A stretch of 64,000 nucleotides of DNA, taken from assembly GCF_027595985.1 (NCBI RefSeq), contig NC_073313.1, positions 79,817,994-79,881,993 of the forward strand. Reading direction: 5' to 3'. The notes below the pieces were generated by a model. The model was not told where the DNA came from and did not search any database. It saw only the letters and a list, made by a program, of their open reading frames with translations. Below, piece by piece: positions 23,191 through 34,426 of the stretch; position 1 is the first letter of the stretch; every line of letters begins with the position of its first letter. Position numbers and translations under genes: made by a program. Source of the stretch: Sorex araneus (taxonomy: Eukaryota > Chordata > Mammalia > Eulipotyphla > Soricidae).

Positions 23191-23760
23191 ATTAATGATG
23201 TCATAGTGTTAGGAACCAGAAATATGAACTATCAGGATGGGTGAACTAGAAAGCAGGTGTTTATAAATGTCATGGAAATACAGGGGTCTACATCCACAGT
23301 GTCTCACTAGTCCTTCAGTCATTTCCTAACTAATGTGGTGGGAACAGTTTGCAGACGCATTATATACAGACCGCCTCAGCTCACTTGGAGGAGAAATGCA
23401 GTGAAGAAAGGGGCAAAAGACAATTGTCTGAGCAGGAGATGTAAATCATTACCCATGGGCCAATCAGGCCTGATGCCTGGAACCATTTTAAAACATGAAG
23501 TTCTGTTAAAGTGCCTGAAATTAAATTGGAACCTAACACAGCATCTCCTTTTCTTATCCTCATTATCACAGTTCCTGTGAACACAGTGCTATGAAGTGAC
23601 TCCCTAGGATTGCAGTTTCATGTTATTTTCACTGCCGTGATTAAATGCATAGAAGCTTGACTGCATCTTTCAAATGCATATGTTTGATTAGTGCCAATAA
23701 CCCCTCTTGGTATTATTTCATGTAGGAGTTTTCACTATTTTTTTTATCAAAAAATGCCAT
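23191..23760. other. Intergenic, nothing recognised
   Basis: No long frame and no clear repeat. Confidence 0.4.
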
Positions 23761-23761
23761 T

Positions 23762-23935
23762 TCGGAGGCCTGAGTTATAGTTCAACAAGCTGCAGTGCAT
23801 GATTTGCCTGTAGGGGGCCTGGGTTCTATTCCTGGCACTGCATGACCCATGAAGCACAACCAGGAGTGAGCCCTGACCACTGATCTGGGATTAGCACCTG
23901 AGCATCCCTGGGTGTGGCCCCCAAACACAACAAAA
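23762..23935 (+). mobile_element. SOR-type SINE, old
   Basis: cggaggcctgagttatagtt, gcctgggttctattcctggc, accaggagtgagccctgacc, then ccctgggtgtggcccccaaa. Confidence 0.8.
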
Positions 23936-24604
23936 GATCACGAAAAAAGTCATTTCTAAAAAGAAAAATGTAAAGGAATAGACTGTATCAGAGAAAGAGA
24001 CCCTTAAACACAACAGAAACCAACTATGTCAAACAAATTCTATTCATTCCTCAGAAGGCAATGCCAGATTGGCTCAAGCTTCTGCATTTTCACCTGGATG
24101 TGGCACTCATGCATTTTTTTTTTGCTGTGGCCTTCGCCATGGGCTTCTCACGGTTTGTGTGTCTTACACACTTGGACACGGTGTTTACCAAGGTTTGCAC
24201 TGCTTTTACTGTGATACTTGATAGGGTTCATACTCTCAGTTAAGGTACACAAGTTATGGTTGTGGTGCTTGCTGGAATGACAGCCATGCATACACACACA
24301 GACACACACCTTATCTTGCCATTAGTCTCATTTCCTGTCCAGAGTGTTCATAGATTTTATTAGACTCAGTATCTCTGCAGATCTCACCCATTTTGTGGTG
24401 AGCATATACACCTAGCTGTGGTGAAGTTGGAAATCATTGCAAAACTAGGGTCCGCAGACAACACAGTGGCCGGGCACAAGTTACAGAGCTTGCAGGTTGG
24501 CATCTGGCACATGTGGTGCACGAGGTATTTTAACTCATGACCATACAGACATGCCAGGCACTGCAGGCCACTACACAATTTCTCTAGCTTCTTTAGATTC
24601 GTTG

Positions 24605-25590
24605 ATTTAAAAAAATATACTTTACTTTAGGTAATATGGTAACATTTTTGTTAAAATTTATGGTACATATGCACAGTTATTTTACATACACCGTCCACCA
24701 ACATCCCCATGATATTCCACCATTGTACTTCTGGTATGATATTCACTCCCACACCACCACTTCTCACACTGATTAGTCATTAGTTTTGTCATCCAAGGAC
24801 AATAGTTAAACAATGTTCAGTTATCTGTAGTCCCTTCTTTTGTCTCTCTATATTCCACAGAGGAGTGAAATCACCCTATATTTGTCTTTCTACCATGATT
24901 TATTTCACACAACACAGTACCCTCCAGTTCCATCCATGTAGTAGTGCTTTGTATGATTTCAACTTTTCACAGCTGCATAGTATTCCACCGTGTATTCCAC
25001 CTCACTGTCCTATTTATTTATCTGTGGAAAATTCCTGTTTTGTTTCTATATCCTAGATAGAGCACACAGCACTTTAACGAACATAGGTGTACATATATAT
25101 CCTTGGCTACAAGGTTTTGTATTTGGGGTAGATACCAAGAAGTGGAATCTCTGGGTCATATTGAAGCTCTGTGCTGATGTTTTTGAGAAATCTTCATACT
25201 GGTTTCCATACAGGCTGAACCAGAAGACTCCTACCAAAAGTGAGTGATAGATCCTTTTTCACCACTTCCATTCCAACTGTCTGTTTTCAGTCTTTTTGAT
25301 ATCTGCTATTGTTACTGGTATTAGATGATATCTCATTGTCTTGATTTGTAATTCCCTGACACTGAATGGTGACAAACATAATTTCCTTTTCCTCCTGGGC
25401 ATCTATGTGTCTTCTTCAAAGACATTTCTGCTCATCTCATGCCCCAGTTTTGATTGTTGTATTATTTTTTTATTCCTAAGCTTTGTGAGTGCTGCACGTG
25501 TCTTGGATATATATCATCCCTTTATCTGAGCATTGTATGCAAATATTTTCTTCTGTTCTGTAAGGTTTCTTTTGATTTCTTCATGAATGA
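24605..25590 (-). mobile_element. L1 3' fragment, minus strand
   Basis: 3' UTR near 24605-24850, then the ORF2 C-terminal region. On plus it reads cacagctgcatagtattcca near 24970, complementary to the conserved L1 segment tggaatactatgcagct also seen at 34911-34926. Several stops. Confidence 0.75.
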
Positions 25591-25699
25591 CTAAATAATG
25601 AAAAAATAAACATTAAGGGCAGCAAATAAGCCCCATATCAATAATCACCTCAAATGTGTGTAATGGGTCAGAGATCATAATGTAACTTTAGAGAGGACA

Positions 25700-26400
25700 T
25701 CTGGATTAATAAAAAGCATGGTGCATCTATATTTTATATATAATAAATTTATAGAAGATATTAAGACAAACTGGCTCATATTGAAAGCCTGGAGTAAGAT
25801 ATCAAAAGGTAGTAACACAGAGAAAGGTCAAGAACTACTTTATTTATTTATTTATTTATTTATTTATTTTACTTTTGGGATTACACCTGGCTCTGCACTC
25901 AGGAATCACCCCTGGCGGTGTTCAGGGGACCATATGGGATGCTGGGATTTGAACCCGGGTTGGCCGCGTGCAAGGCAAACACTCTACCTGCTGTGCTATC
26001 GCTTCAGCCCTGCAAGAACTACTTTAATAGATAAAGAAGTTGTGATATATTTACCCAAAGAATATTATTCACCTATATAAAAATATTTAGCCATGCTTCT
26101 TGAGGCAGGAATGGAATTTAAGGTGATAAACTTAAATGAAATTAAGCAGGAAATTTTTAAAAATACCAGCTGAGTTCACTCATACATGGAATATAAATAA
26201 CCAAATAAAAATGGCAAAATTAATCCAAAAACGACTCTAAGAAAAACATGATGGCTACCAGAGGAGGAGGAGGTGAAGAAGTATTCTGGGAAATGGTAGT
26301 AATGGAACAGACAAGAGATCATCGTGGTTGATAGATCAGATATGAGACCAAATGGGAAAGTGTGAAAAAATAGCATGGAGACAGTGACAGGAAGCTTACT
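25700..26400 (+). mobile_element. Old L1 3' fragment, plus strand
   Basis: gctgagttcactcatacatg, gaatataaataaccaaat and tggctaccagaggagg are diverged L1 3' region. It is interrupted by the SINE at 25843-26012. Confidence 0.5.
25843..26012 (-). mobile_element. Young SOR-type SINE with 14-bp TSD and (TTTA)n tail
   Basis: Bounded by perfect caagaactacttta repeats (25829-25842 and 26013-26026). The complement of its tail is an expanded AAAT-type repeat (25843-25869 on plus) rather than plain A. The B box ggatttgaacccgggtt is nearly intact. Confidence 0.95.
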
Positions 26401-27236
26401 TCTAAATCCTCAAGAAATACCAAAAACAATCTCAGTTTCTTCTCACAACATTTTCTGGAGGCTGGCATAAAGCCAGAGTAGAAGTACTGATTAGTCTGCA
26501 AAGTTATTTGGAACTGAGCCCTGAAGGTTGAGTTATCTGTAAAGGGAGATGCACAGGACTCTTTGTTCTGCAAGAAACCTTGGGAATCTAGCTCACAAAG
26601 CCACTATCTTGATGGAATTTAGCTCTTGAGACTCAGCTTAGACGGTTCCCCTAACATTCCCTCATGTTTATGTTTTGCAGTCTTGAGTGTAGGTATGATG
26701 GTCCATCTTCTGTTTCTAATTTCTGCTCCTATGAAGGCCATAGAGTTGTTCTTAGATAAGAAGCGGGGATGGAAGTCCAGGATGGAATCTCAGTACCATG
26801 TGTTCCAGCTGCATGCTCTATCTGTTGTAATATCTGCATGAGAAAAGAAACAAAATGTCCTAGGAAGCAGGGATCAAGTATTGACAGCAGGAGAATGAAT
26901 GTCAGTGATTCAAGGAAAGATATCAGTCATGGAACCAAGATCAGATGTTTAGTTTCCAGTAGACCCATTCAAAAGCAGAGCCCTAGATTTGTGAGCAAGC
27001 AAAGATAACTTAAGATAGTTGCATTTTTGATTGCTTAGTAGTCTCCTTATATATCTCTATATCACCTATCCCTCTGAGAGTAGTTGCCAGACAGGTTGGC
27101 TTAATATTGTAAGGTCAGCACATTGGTGTTGTAGAAGTGTGGTATGTGTATATATCTAAACCACAGAGCCAACAGCACTGTAATCTGTAATCATGAGACC
27201 CAAACTCTAATAACTCAAGTTAAAAATATCCCTCCT
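26401..27236. other. Intergenic, nothing recognised
   Basis: No domain-bearing frame, no clear repeat. Confidence 0.4.
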
Positions 27237-27400
27237 GGGGCCAGAGTGAGAGAATAGTGGGTAGGGCATTTACCTTGAGCACAGCTGACCCAGGTTTGAT
27301 CCCCAAAATTCCATATTGGTCCCTGAGCCCCACAGTAGGAGTGATCCCCCAAAACAGAGCCAGGAGTAAGCTCTGAGAATGACCAGGCGTGGCAACAAAA
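27237..27400 (+). mobile_element. SOR-type SINE
   Basis: ggggccagagtgagagaata, gcacagctgacccaggtttg, atccccaaaattccatattg, then accaggcgtggcaacaaaat. Confidence 0.8.
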
Positions 27401-27560
27401 TCTTTCTTGAGGAGAAAGGGTGGTGTGTAGGAGGGAATCCAGGGACATTGGTAAAGGAAAGTTGACACTGGTGGTGAGACTGATGTCAGAATGTTGTATG
27501 CATGAAAATCTGCTATGAACAACTTTGTTAATGATGGTTATTTAATAAAATATATTTAAA
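27401..27560 (+). mobile_element. L1 3' terminus
   Basis: gacactggtggtgagactga, cagaatgttgtatgcatg, then ggttatttaataaaatatat. It directly follows the SINE. Confidence 0.7.
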
Positions 27561-27929
27561 AGATTGTGGGTAGCCTTTGATGGGTCAGATAAGTAAGAGA
27601 AATAGGGGGGTGTTTAGTTCACTATCCAAGTGCAATTACTAGAACTTTGGTGTAGCTGTCAAACCTGATTCTTATTAGGTAGAAAGGAAAAGATACTCGC
27701 AGACAGCTGCAGATGTTGGGACAGAAAAAATGAGCTATGCAGCATAAATGAGAGAGCCAGTTGGTACTGTCCTGCTCATGCAATTATGACATTCTTAGGC
27801 TTGAATTTGCAGAGCTGAGAAGCCATTTGTGATCATCTTTCATGGAACAGGTAAAGTGGTTGGTTGTGAGTAGTTAAAAGTGAGGGAGAAATTAAAGCAG
27901 TTTGGAATAAAGGATGCAAACTACATGGC

Positions 27930-28092
27930 CAGAGAGATCTTACAGTGCATGGAGCACTCACCGGGTACATAGTCAACCCAAACATAATCTTCAGCACCCT
28001 ATTGTAGTCCCCTGAGCCACATTAGGAGTCATCCCTGAGCACAGAGCAAAGAGTAAGCCCTGAGCACCTCTAAGTGTGGCTCAAAGACAATG
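27930..28092 (+). mobile_element. SOR-type SINE, old
   Basis: ggccagagagatcttacagt, gggtacatagtcaaccc, gtcatccctgagcacagagc, then ctctaagtgtggctc. Confidence 0.75.
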
Positions 28093-28379
28093 GAAAGTGG
28101 ACTGTAGAGTACTTCTGGGATTCTATAGAGGGCAGATGGGATAATGACTTGTAGTTTGATGGTCATGAAGATTGGATTTCTATTCATTGCAAGCCCAAGT
28201 TGTAGATGATGTCCATTTTTACATTGAATTTAGTATGTTAATCAAGATAAATTGTCTGAGAATGCAAAGTGGCCAGGACTGTTGACTAGCTGCTCAGACT
28301 AGCAGGGATAAAGAACAAGAACATGGTCAGGAGAGTCAGGGACACAAGGCCAGCAATCAGGATGCTGCTATTGGCAATG

Positions 28380-28396
28380 GTGGTGGTGGTGGTGGG
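28380..28396 (+). repeat. Short (TGG)n run
   Basis: tggtggtggtggtggtggg near 28379-28397. Confidence 0.8.
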
Positions 28397-29155
28397 TATT
28401 TAGAGTTTCAACTGCCTTTTTTAATGCTATGGAGAAATGGGTGTGAACTATGAGCTTGACATTTACATTGGGACAGTGTATTGAAGTGACTATATAAGAT
28501 GACTTCTAATTGTGTAAATCCAAATAGTGTCCCGGAGAAATTCAGTGATAGCCCATTTGTGAATTAGTTTGCACTGGTGGCAATTTTTTCCAAACACAGA
28601 ATTCAGGGACAAAGTCATAAAACTGTCAACGTTCTGTTGAATATAAGTATGGAAGATACATACTTTGAATTAGACAAGAGGTGACCACAAATACTCTATT
28701 CCCTGTACTGACCAGTTTCACAGCAGCACAATGGTAGGAGAAATATCCCAAACAAAAGTCCAGGCCAAGGTGAGTTTACCCATGAGGTCCTCTAAATCCT
28801 CAAAGAATACCGACTTAACAACTCTTTGCAGGCCTTTACAGAAAGTTGAAGAAAAGTTAACAATCCCAAGCAGTTTCTAGGAGGCAACATTACCCCAGTA
28901 ACAAATACAGACAGAGACATCACTAATTAAGAAAATTATAGACCAATTTCTCTGAAAAGATTCTCAATAGAGTATAGTGGAATTGAATTAAAAAAGACAT
29001 TAAATGTATCATACACCACAATCAAGTAAGATTTAATCCAGAGATACAGGATGACTTAATATAAACAATATAATACACCATACCAATACAAGGACAAATA
29101 AAAATTATGTGATTATACCAATTGATACAGAGACTCATTAAAAGATCTAACACTC

Positions 29156-29336
29156 GGGGCCGGAGTGATAGCACAGCAGGTAGGGCGTTTGCCTTGCACG
29201 CGGCCGACCTGGGTTCGATCCCCGGCATCCCATATGGTCCCCCAAGCACTGCCAGGAGCAATTCCTGAGTGCAAAGCCAGGAGTAACCCCTGAGCATTGC
29301 TGGGTGTGACCCAAAAAGCAAAAAAAAAAAAAAAAA
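29156..29336 (+). mobile_element. Young SOR-type SINE with 11-bp TSD
   Basis: A near-consensus copy with the B box gggttcgatcccc. The TSD atctaacactc is at 29145-29155 and 29337-29347, with a long A tail. Confidence 0.96.
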
Positions 29337-29788
29337 ATCTAACACTCATTCATACAAAAGACTCTCAATAAAATGGAGATAGAGGAAATCTTCCCCAATG
29401 GAGTTAAATCTATTTATCACAAATCCTCCGAAAATATCCTACTCAATGGTCAAAAACTGAAAGCCTTTCCCTCTAAGATCAAACACGTGACAAGTTCATC
29501 CACTCTTTGCACTCTTATTCACTCTAGTATTGGGAGTCCTTTCCATAGCAATTAGGCAAAACATAGGTATTAGAAGGATCCAGATTAGGAAAAAGGAAAT
29601 CAAACTATCACTATTTGTAGATTGCATAATACTATACTTAAAAAACACTACAGACTCTACTGATAAAAACACTAGAATCAATGAATTTGTACAATATAGT
29701 GACAGGCAGGCTACAAAATCAATATAGAGAAATCCATGACATTTCCTATGCAAACAATGAAGTAGAAAAGGTAGAAAGAAAAATTCCA

Positions 29789-29961
29789 GGGGCTGGAGTG
29801 ATAGCACAGCGGGTAGGGCGTTTGCCTTGCACGCGGCCGACCCGGGTTCAAATCCCAGCATCCCATATGGTCCCCTGAGCACTGCCAGGAGTAATTCCTG
29901 AGTGCAGAGCCAGGAATAACCCCTATGCATCACCAGGTGTGACCCAAAAACCAAAAAAAAA
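29789..29961 (+). mobile_element. Young SOR-type SINE with 16-bp TSD
   Basis: TSD agaaagaaaaattcca at 29773-29788 and 29962-29977. The pol III A box tagcacagcggg is intact; the B box has an insertion (gggttcaaatccc). Confidence 0.96.
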
Positions 29962-30009
29962 AGAAAGAAAAATTCCATTCAAACTAGTGTCTTAAAAAAG
30001 TCAGGTACT

Positions 30010-30185
30010 AGTCTGAAGAGATTGAATGGTGGGCAGAGTGCTTACCTCACACGAAGCCAACCCATATTTGATCTCTGGCACCCCATATTTTCCTACACTA
30101 CAGCACCCCAGGAGTGATGTCTGAGCACAGAACCAGAAGTAAGCCCTGAGCATAGCCAGGTGTGGCACCAAAACAAAAACAAAGC
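30010..30185 (+). mobile_element. SOR-type SINE, old
   Basis: agtctgaagagattgaatgg, tttgatctctggcacccc, gagcacagaaccagaagtaa, then ccaggtgtggcaccaaaac. Confidence 0.8.
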
Positions 30186-31314
30186 AACTGGTTAGGAACA
30201 AGTTTAACAAAAGAGGTGAAAGACTTACTCAAAGAAAACTGTAATTCACTACTAAGAGAAACAGGAGACATAGAAAATGGAGACATATTCCTGTCCATGG
30301 ATCAGAAGGATTAATATTGTCAAAATGGACATGCCTCCCAAAGAACTGTACATATGCAGCGTAGTTCTTATAAAACTCCTATGACATTTTTAGAAACATA
30401 GATCAAGTGTTAATAAAGTTTGTATCAAAAAGTAACGTCCCCCAAGTAGCAAAAAAACTAATTTAGACAAACATTTTGGTAGGCTTTTCTTTCCCAAATT
30501 TTAAATGATGCTATAAACCTCAAGTAATTAAGACAGTGTGTTTCTGACTAAAGACAGAGACTCAGAGCAATGGAAGAGAATGGAGAACCAAGAAACAGAC
30601 TCTTGGGATTTTGTTGACTAATGTTCGACAAATGAGATAGGAATGTGAAATTGATAGAGGAAAGCCCCTTCAACAAATGGTGCTGGAAATTTGTTGCACA
30701 AAATCAATTCAAAATGGATTAAAGACTTCTATTTCAGACCTGAATCCACCAACTAATTATATTGAGGGAAGTTGACAGAACCCTTCAGGACAAGAAAACT
30801 AGAATCATGATTTAATGATTGGCCAAACAAACAGAGGCAAAAATAAATAGGACCACATAAACATAAGAAGAATCTCCACTAAAAAGAAGAATGATGTCTA
30901 GAATAAAAAATATAACCCACAGACGAGAGAAAACATTTGTGCATCACTCACATGGTGAAGGATTAATATCCTAGATATATAAAGCACTTTTAAAACTTAG
31001 CAACAGCAACAAAAAACTGACCCCATTGAAATGTGGTGAAGAGGACAGACACTTCCTCAAAGAAGGCATATTGATAGTCAATAGACATATGAAAAGATAC
31101 CTTTCATCACTTTTCATCAGAGAAATATAAATAGAAACATAGAGATATCACCTTGCACCAGTGAGCCTGTTACACACACGAAGAAAAACAATCAATGCTG
31201 TCTTGAATTTGGGAAAGAAGGAACTTTCACCCACTGTTGGTGTGAATGTCAACTGGTTCACCCTCTTTGGAATACAATATGGACACTTCTGAGAAAGCTA
31301 AGAATTTCAGCTTC

Positions 31315-31485
31315 AGGGACTGGAAAGATAGTACAGCGTGTAAGGTACTTGCCTGGCATAGACCAGATGCAGGTTCAATCCCAGCACCAGATAGGGTCCT
31401 CTGAGACTTTCCAAGAGTGATCCCTAAGCACAGAGGCAGGGATAAGCCCTGAGCACTGTTGGGTGTAGCCCTCCCAAAAAAGAAT
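31315..31485 (+). mobile_element. SOR-type SINE, old
   Basis: gggactggaaagatagtaca, caggttcaatcccagcacc, gggataagccctgagcactg, ttgggtgtagccctccc. Confidence 0.85.
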
Positions 31486-31658
31486 TGAGCTTCCTTATGA
31501 TTCACCAATTCTATGTCTCAGCATCTATCCCAAGCACCCAAAAGCACTATTCTGAAAAGATATTTTGGCCCCATGTTCACTGCAGAACTATTCACAATAG
31601 CCAAGACATGGAAACAAACCAAGTACCGAAGAACTAAGGAATGGATAAAATCACTGTG

Positions 31659-31702
31659 GCATATATATATATATCTACATATATATGATATATATATATG
31701 GG
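31659..31702. repeat. (TA)n microsatellite
   Basis: An AT-dinucleotide run broken by a ctacat segment, inside the L1. Confidence 0.85.
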
Positions 31703-31831
31703 GGAGCTCCACTCAGCTGTATGAAAAGATGAGATCACACCATTTGCCTCTTTGTGGATGGTAATAGAGGGAATCATGCTGGGTGAAGTAATTCAGTAAA
31801 AGAGGAATAGATACAGAATGATCTCTCTGAT

Positions 31832-31876
31832 CTGTGGGCTATAAAGAAACTCAGTAAGTTTCTTTATAGTCCACAG
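31832..31876. repeat. 19-bp stem, 7-nt loop hairpin
   Basis: Arms at 31832-31850 and 31858-31876 pair over 19 positions with one G:T-type mismatch (ctgtgggctataaagaaac against gtttctttatagtccacag). It sits at the junction between the two copies of the L1 C-terminal segment. Confidence 0.85.
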
Positions 31877-32199
31877 TAAGGGTGCACTGAATGGTCAGAG
31901 CCAGCAGAACTACTATTCACAATACCAGAATCTGGAAACAATTTAAGTGCCGGAGAACAGATGAATGGATAATAAAACCATGCTATATCTACACAATGGA
32001 ATACCACACAGCTGCTATGAAAAAATGAAGTCATGAAATTTGCTTATTAATGAATGGACATGGAGAGTATCATGCTGAGTGAAATGAGTCAGAAGGAGAG
32101 AGACAAATATAGAATGACTACATTCATTTGTGGTATATGAAAATATATATACTAGAAGACTAATATCCAAGGTCAGGGAAAACTAGGGCTAGGAGGACT

Positions 32200-32605
32200 G
32201 GACAAGTTGTTAAGAGGATGAAGAAAATCCGGATCCGGGCACATCTTTTCGACTGCACCATTCTTCCTGCACTAACCTACGCCTCAGAGACCTGGGTCCT
32301 ACAAAAGCAGGACGAGAACACTATTCGGGTATCCCAAAGAGGAATCAAAGACCTATGCTTGGAATATCACATTTCACTCAAGTGAGGGAAGGATTGTCAA
32401 CCTCCGTCGACCTGCGTGGCTGCCCATCTACGAGATGATCAGAGTTCTTTGTCAAAATGCTGAACGAATGGTTTGAGACTCTTCATGTTCCTGGAGTGAG
32501 CAGATGCCATTGGGCTACACTAGCACGTGACAGGGATGAATGGAGACCTTGCTGGCGCCCACTTGAGCAAATCGAAGATCAACAGGATGACAATGATACA
32601 TTTGT
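32200..32605 (+). mobile_element. RTE LINE 3' fragment (second RTE copy)
   Basis: A plus-strand 3' end of the same family as 4715-7886. Near 32240-32340 is C-terminal ORF2 sequence (frame pieces ETWVLQKQDENTI and RDRDEWRPCW), then the terminal tail cttgagcaaatcgaagatca and gatgacaatgatac. Frames are broken, with rearranged sequence around 32390-32450. It lies directly after L1 sequence. Confidence 0.85.
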
Positions 32606-32702
32606 CATAAATATTCTGTGCAGAAAATCAATATATATTGTTTATCTGTTTATTCATAAATATTCCATGCAGAAAATCAATATATATTGTTTATCTGTTT
32701 AA
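32605..32702. repeat. Tandem duplication, two ~48-bp units
   Basis: The unit (tcataaatattc, then tgcagaaaatcaatatatat, then tgtttatctgttta) occurs twice in succession with only two or three differences. The low divergence suggests a recent duplication. Confidence 0.9.
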
Positions 32703-32714
32703 GGAGTAAGCCAC

Positions 32715-32832
32715 TTTTTTGGGTTTTGGGTCACACCTGGCAATGCTTAGCAGTTGCTGGCTCTGCTCAGGGAACCTGGATCAGGCACATGCAAGCGAGC
32801 ACCCTACCTGCTGTATTGTCTCTCTAGCCCCA
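32715..32832 (-). mobile_element. SOR-type SINE, internally deleted
   Basis: gggtcacacctggcaatgct, gctctgctcagggaacctg, catgcaagcgagcaccctac, then tctctagcccc. The middle third is missing. Confidence 0.8.
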
Positions 32833-32944
32833 GGAGTAAGTCTCTTCCCTAATGTTCAAGATTATTTAAGAAATTAACAACAATAAAAATTCTCTGCCTG
32901 TAAGTTTCGAGAAAGTTGGGATAGTAAGAACAAAAGGATAGAAT

Positions 32945-33140
32945 GTTATATTAAAAATTCATTATCAGTAATAATTCCTGAATGTGACCCAAAATTACAG
33001 GTGTGACCCAAATACCAAAAAAAGGCTTACTCCTAAACTTAATTTAATTTAATATTAAAATTTAAAATTCGTCTCTTTCAACACTGTATCTGTACAGCCT
33101 GCCTCCCACCTCCCATCTCTCTCGCACAATCCTTGTCACT
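32945..33140 (+). repeat. Left arm of a large inverted repeat
   Basis: Its reverse complement matches 33975-34367 in order: ctgataat plus A/T-rich flank, an old SOR fragment, aggcttactcctaaactt, an AT-rich stretch, then gtctctttcaacactgtat. The arm is shorter inside the SINE part, and the partner holds a later SINE. Confidence 0.8.
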
Positions 33141-33974
33141 GGCCCTTGAAGCTGGGGAGGACCCAGGCTTCCTCTCGGTTCCCTTCTCTGCCCCTCCCCA
33201 CAACAATCAGGACAAAAGAGACAAATTTTCCAGTGTGTGGAAAAGAGATTTGTTGCTATGACAACGAGTGAGCCTATTGTGGATAATAGGAGGAGGAGGG
33301 AGGATTTGACCCTGGGACCTGTGAGCAGGAGGAGGGCATAGAAAGTGGCTCCAGTATTGATAAGAATAAAAGCTCTTACCTGTGACATCAGGAATGACCC
33401 TTGTTGGGCTAATGAGATGTGTCACCAGGGGAGCCTGGATGAATGGGGCCATCAGTGCACTGAGTTGTGACAGCGTTGTAATCCTCCCACACAAGTGACA
33501 GCTATTTGTCCAGGCTCTTCTTATGACTCTGGACTCTGGAAAGACGGACAGGCCCCTGCTCCCAGGGTGCCAAGGAGAGTCCCTCTCGCAGTGACCATTC
33601 TCCACACCTAGAGGCCACGGCCCAGGCAGAGGCTCCTTTAGTGTTGAGGACACACCTGTTCCCATGTATGAATTGGAACGAGTGCTGGGGCCCACGTTCT
33701 GGGCTGCAGGACAGTGTGAATGGGGGCAGGCTGGAATTGGGGTCCAAGCAAGAGCACAAGGAGCTGGCAGGAGAAGCAGCCATGGGCCAGCCTGGCTCTG
33801 ATGGATTTCTCTTATGGTTTTCATGGAGTCCTGTTGTGCCCGACTCCCACTGTCATTCACCTGCACAACTGTGTCCAGTGCAACAGATGGGCGCACGTTG
33901 TATAAGGCTGCTCTGAGATTCAGCTGAGCGGGAGGAGGCTGACTGTGGGAAGCCTGCTGTTCTCTCAAATCGTT
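33141..33974. other. Spacer inside the inverted repeat; unknown 253-codon frame on minus
   Basis: Unlike its flanks, this 0.83 kb block is repeat-free and moderately GC-rich. A minus-strand frame at 33968-33207 stays open for 253 codons and nearly fills it. The translation is rich in P, S and L, has no signal peptide, membrane segment or motif I recognise, and may be chance. The spacer could be single-copy DNA caught between inverted duplicates, or cargo of an unrecognised foldback element. Confidence 0.35.
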
Positions 33975-34367
33975 ACAGTCTGGTCAAGGAGTGCGCGGGA
34001 GAGATGGGATGCAGATTGTAGGAAATACAGTGTTGAAAGAGACAAATTTTAAAAAATAAATTATGTTTAGGAGCAAGCCTTTTTTGGGGGTTTTGGTTTT
34101 TTGTGTCACACCTGGCAATGCTCAGGGGTTACTCCTAGCTCTGCACTCAGGAATTACTACTGATAATAATTTTTTTTTTGGTTTTGGGGTCACACCTGGC
34201 GATGCACAGGGGTTACTCCTGGCTCTGCACTCAGGAACCACTCCTGGCGGTGCTCAGGGGACCATATGGGATGCTGGGATTTGAACCCGGGTCGGCCGCG
34301 TGCAAGGCAAACGCCCTACCCGCTATGCTATCACTCCAGCCCCTGATAATAAATTTTTTAATAAAAC
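33975..34367 (-). repeat. Right arm of the large inverted repeat
   Basis: Partner of 32945-33140. The best block is atacagtgttgaaagagac at 34028-34046. The arm continues past the SINE at 34170-34342 to about 34367. That SINE therefore inserted after the inverted duplication. Confidence 0.8.
34170..34342 (-). mobile_element. Young SOR-type SINE with 10-bp TSD
   Basis: TSD ctgataataa at 34160-34169 and 34343-34352. The B box region ggatttgaacccgggtcggc is near consensus. It is inserted within an older SINE and AT-rich arm. Confidence 0.95.
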
Positions 34368-34426
34368 TTTTTTTTTAGTTTCTGGGCAAGGGCTCAGCCA
34401 GAGCTTCTCTTCTCCTTTGCATTCTA

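Larger units (their letters stand above)
28750..32190 (+). mobile_element. Old L1, plus strand, ORF2 RT through 3' end
   Basis: Diverged ORF2 sequence. Near 28920-29050 is the RT region (aattatagaccaatttctct), near 30220-30960 the thumb region, near 31560-32170 the C-terminal and 3' region. Four SINEs interrupt it. The C-terminal segment occurs twice (31575-31680 and 31905-32010), so there has been a local duplication or a second insertion. No intact frame. Confidence 0.75.
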
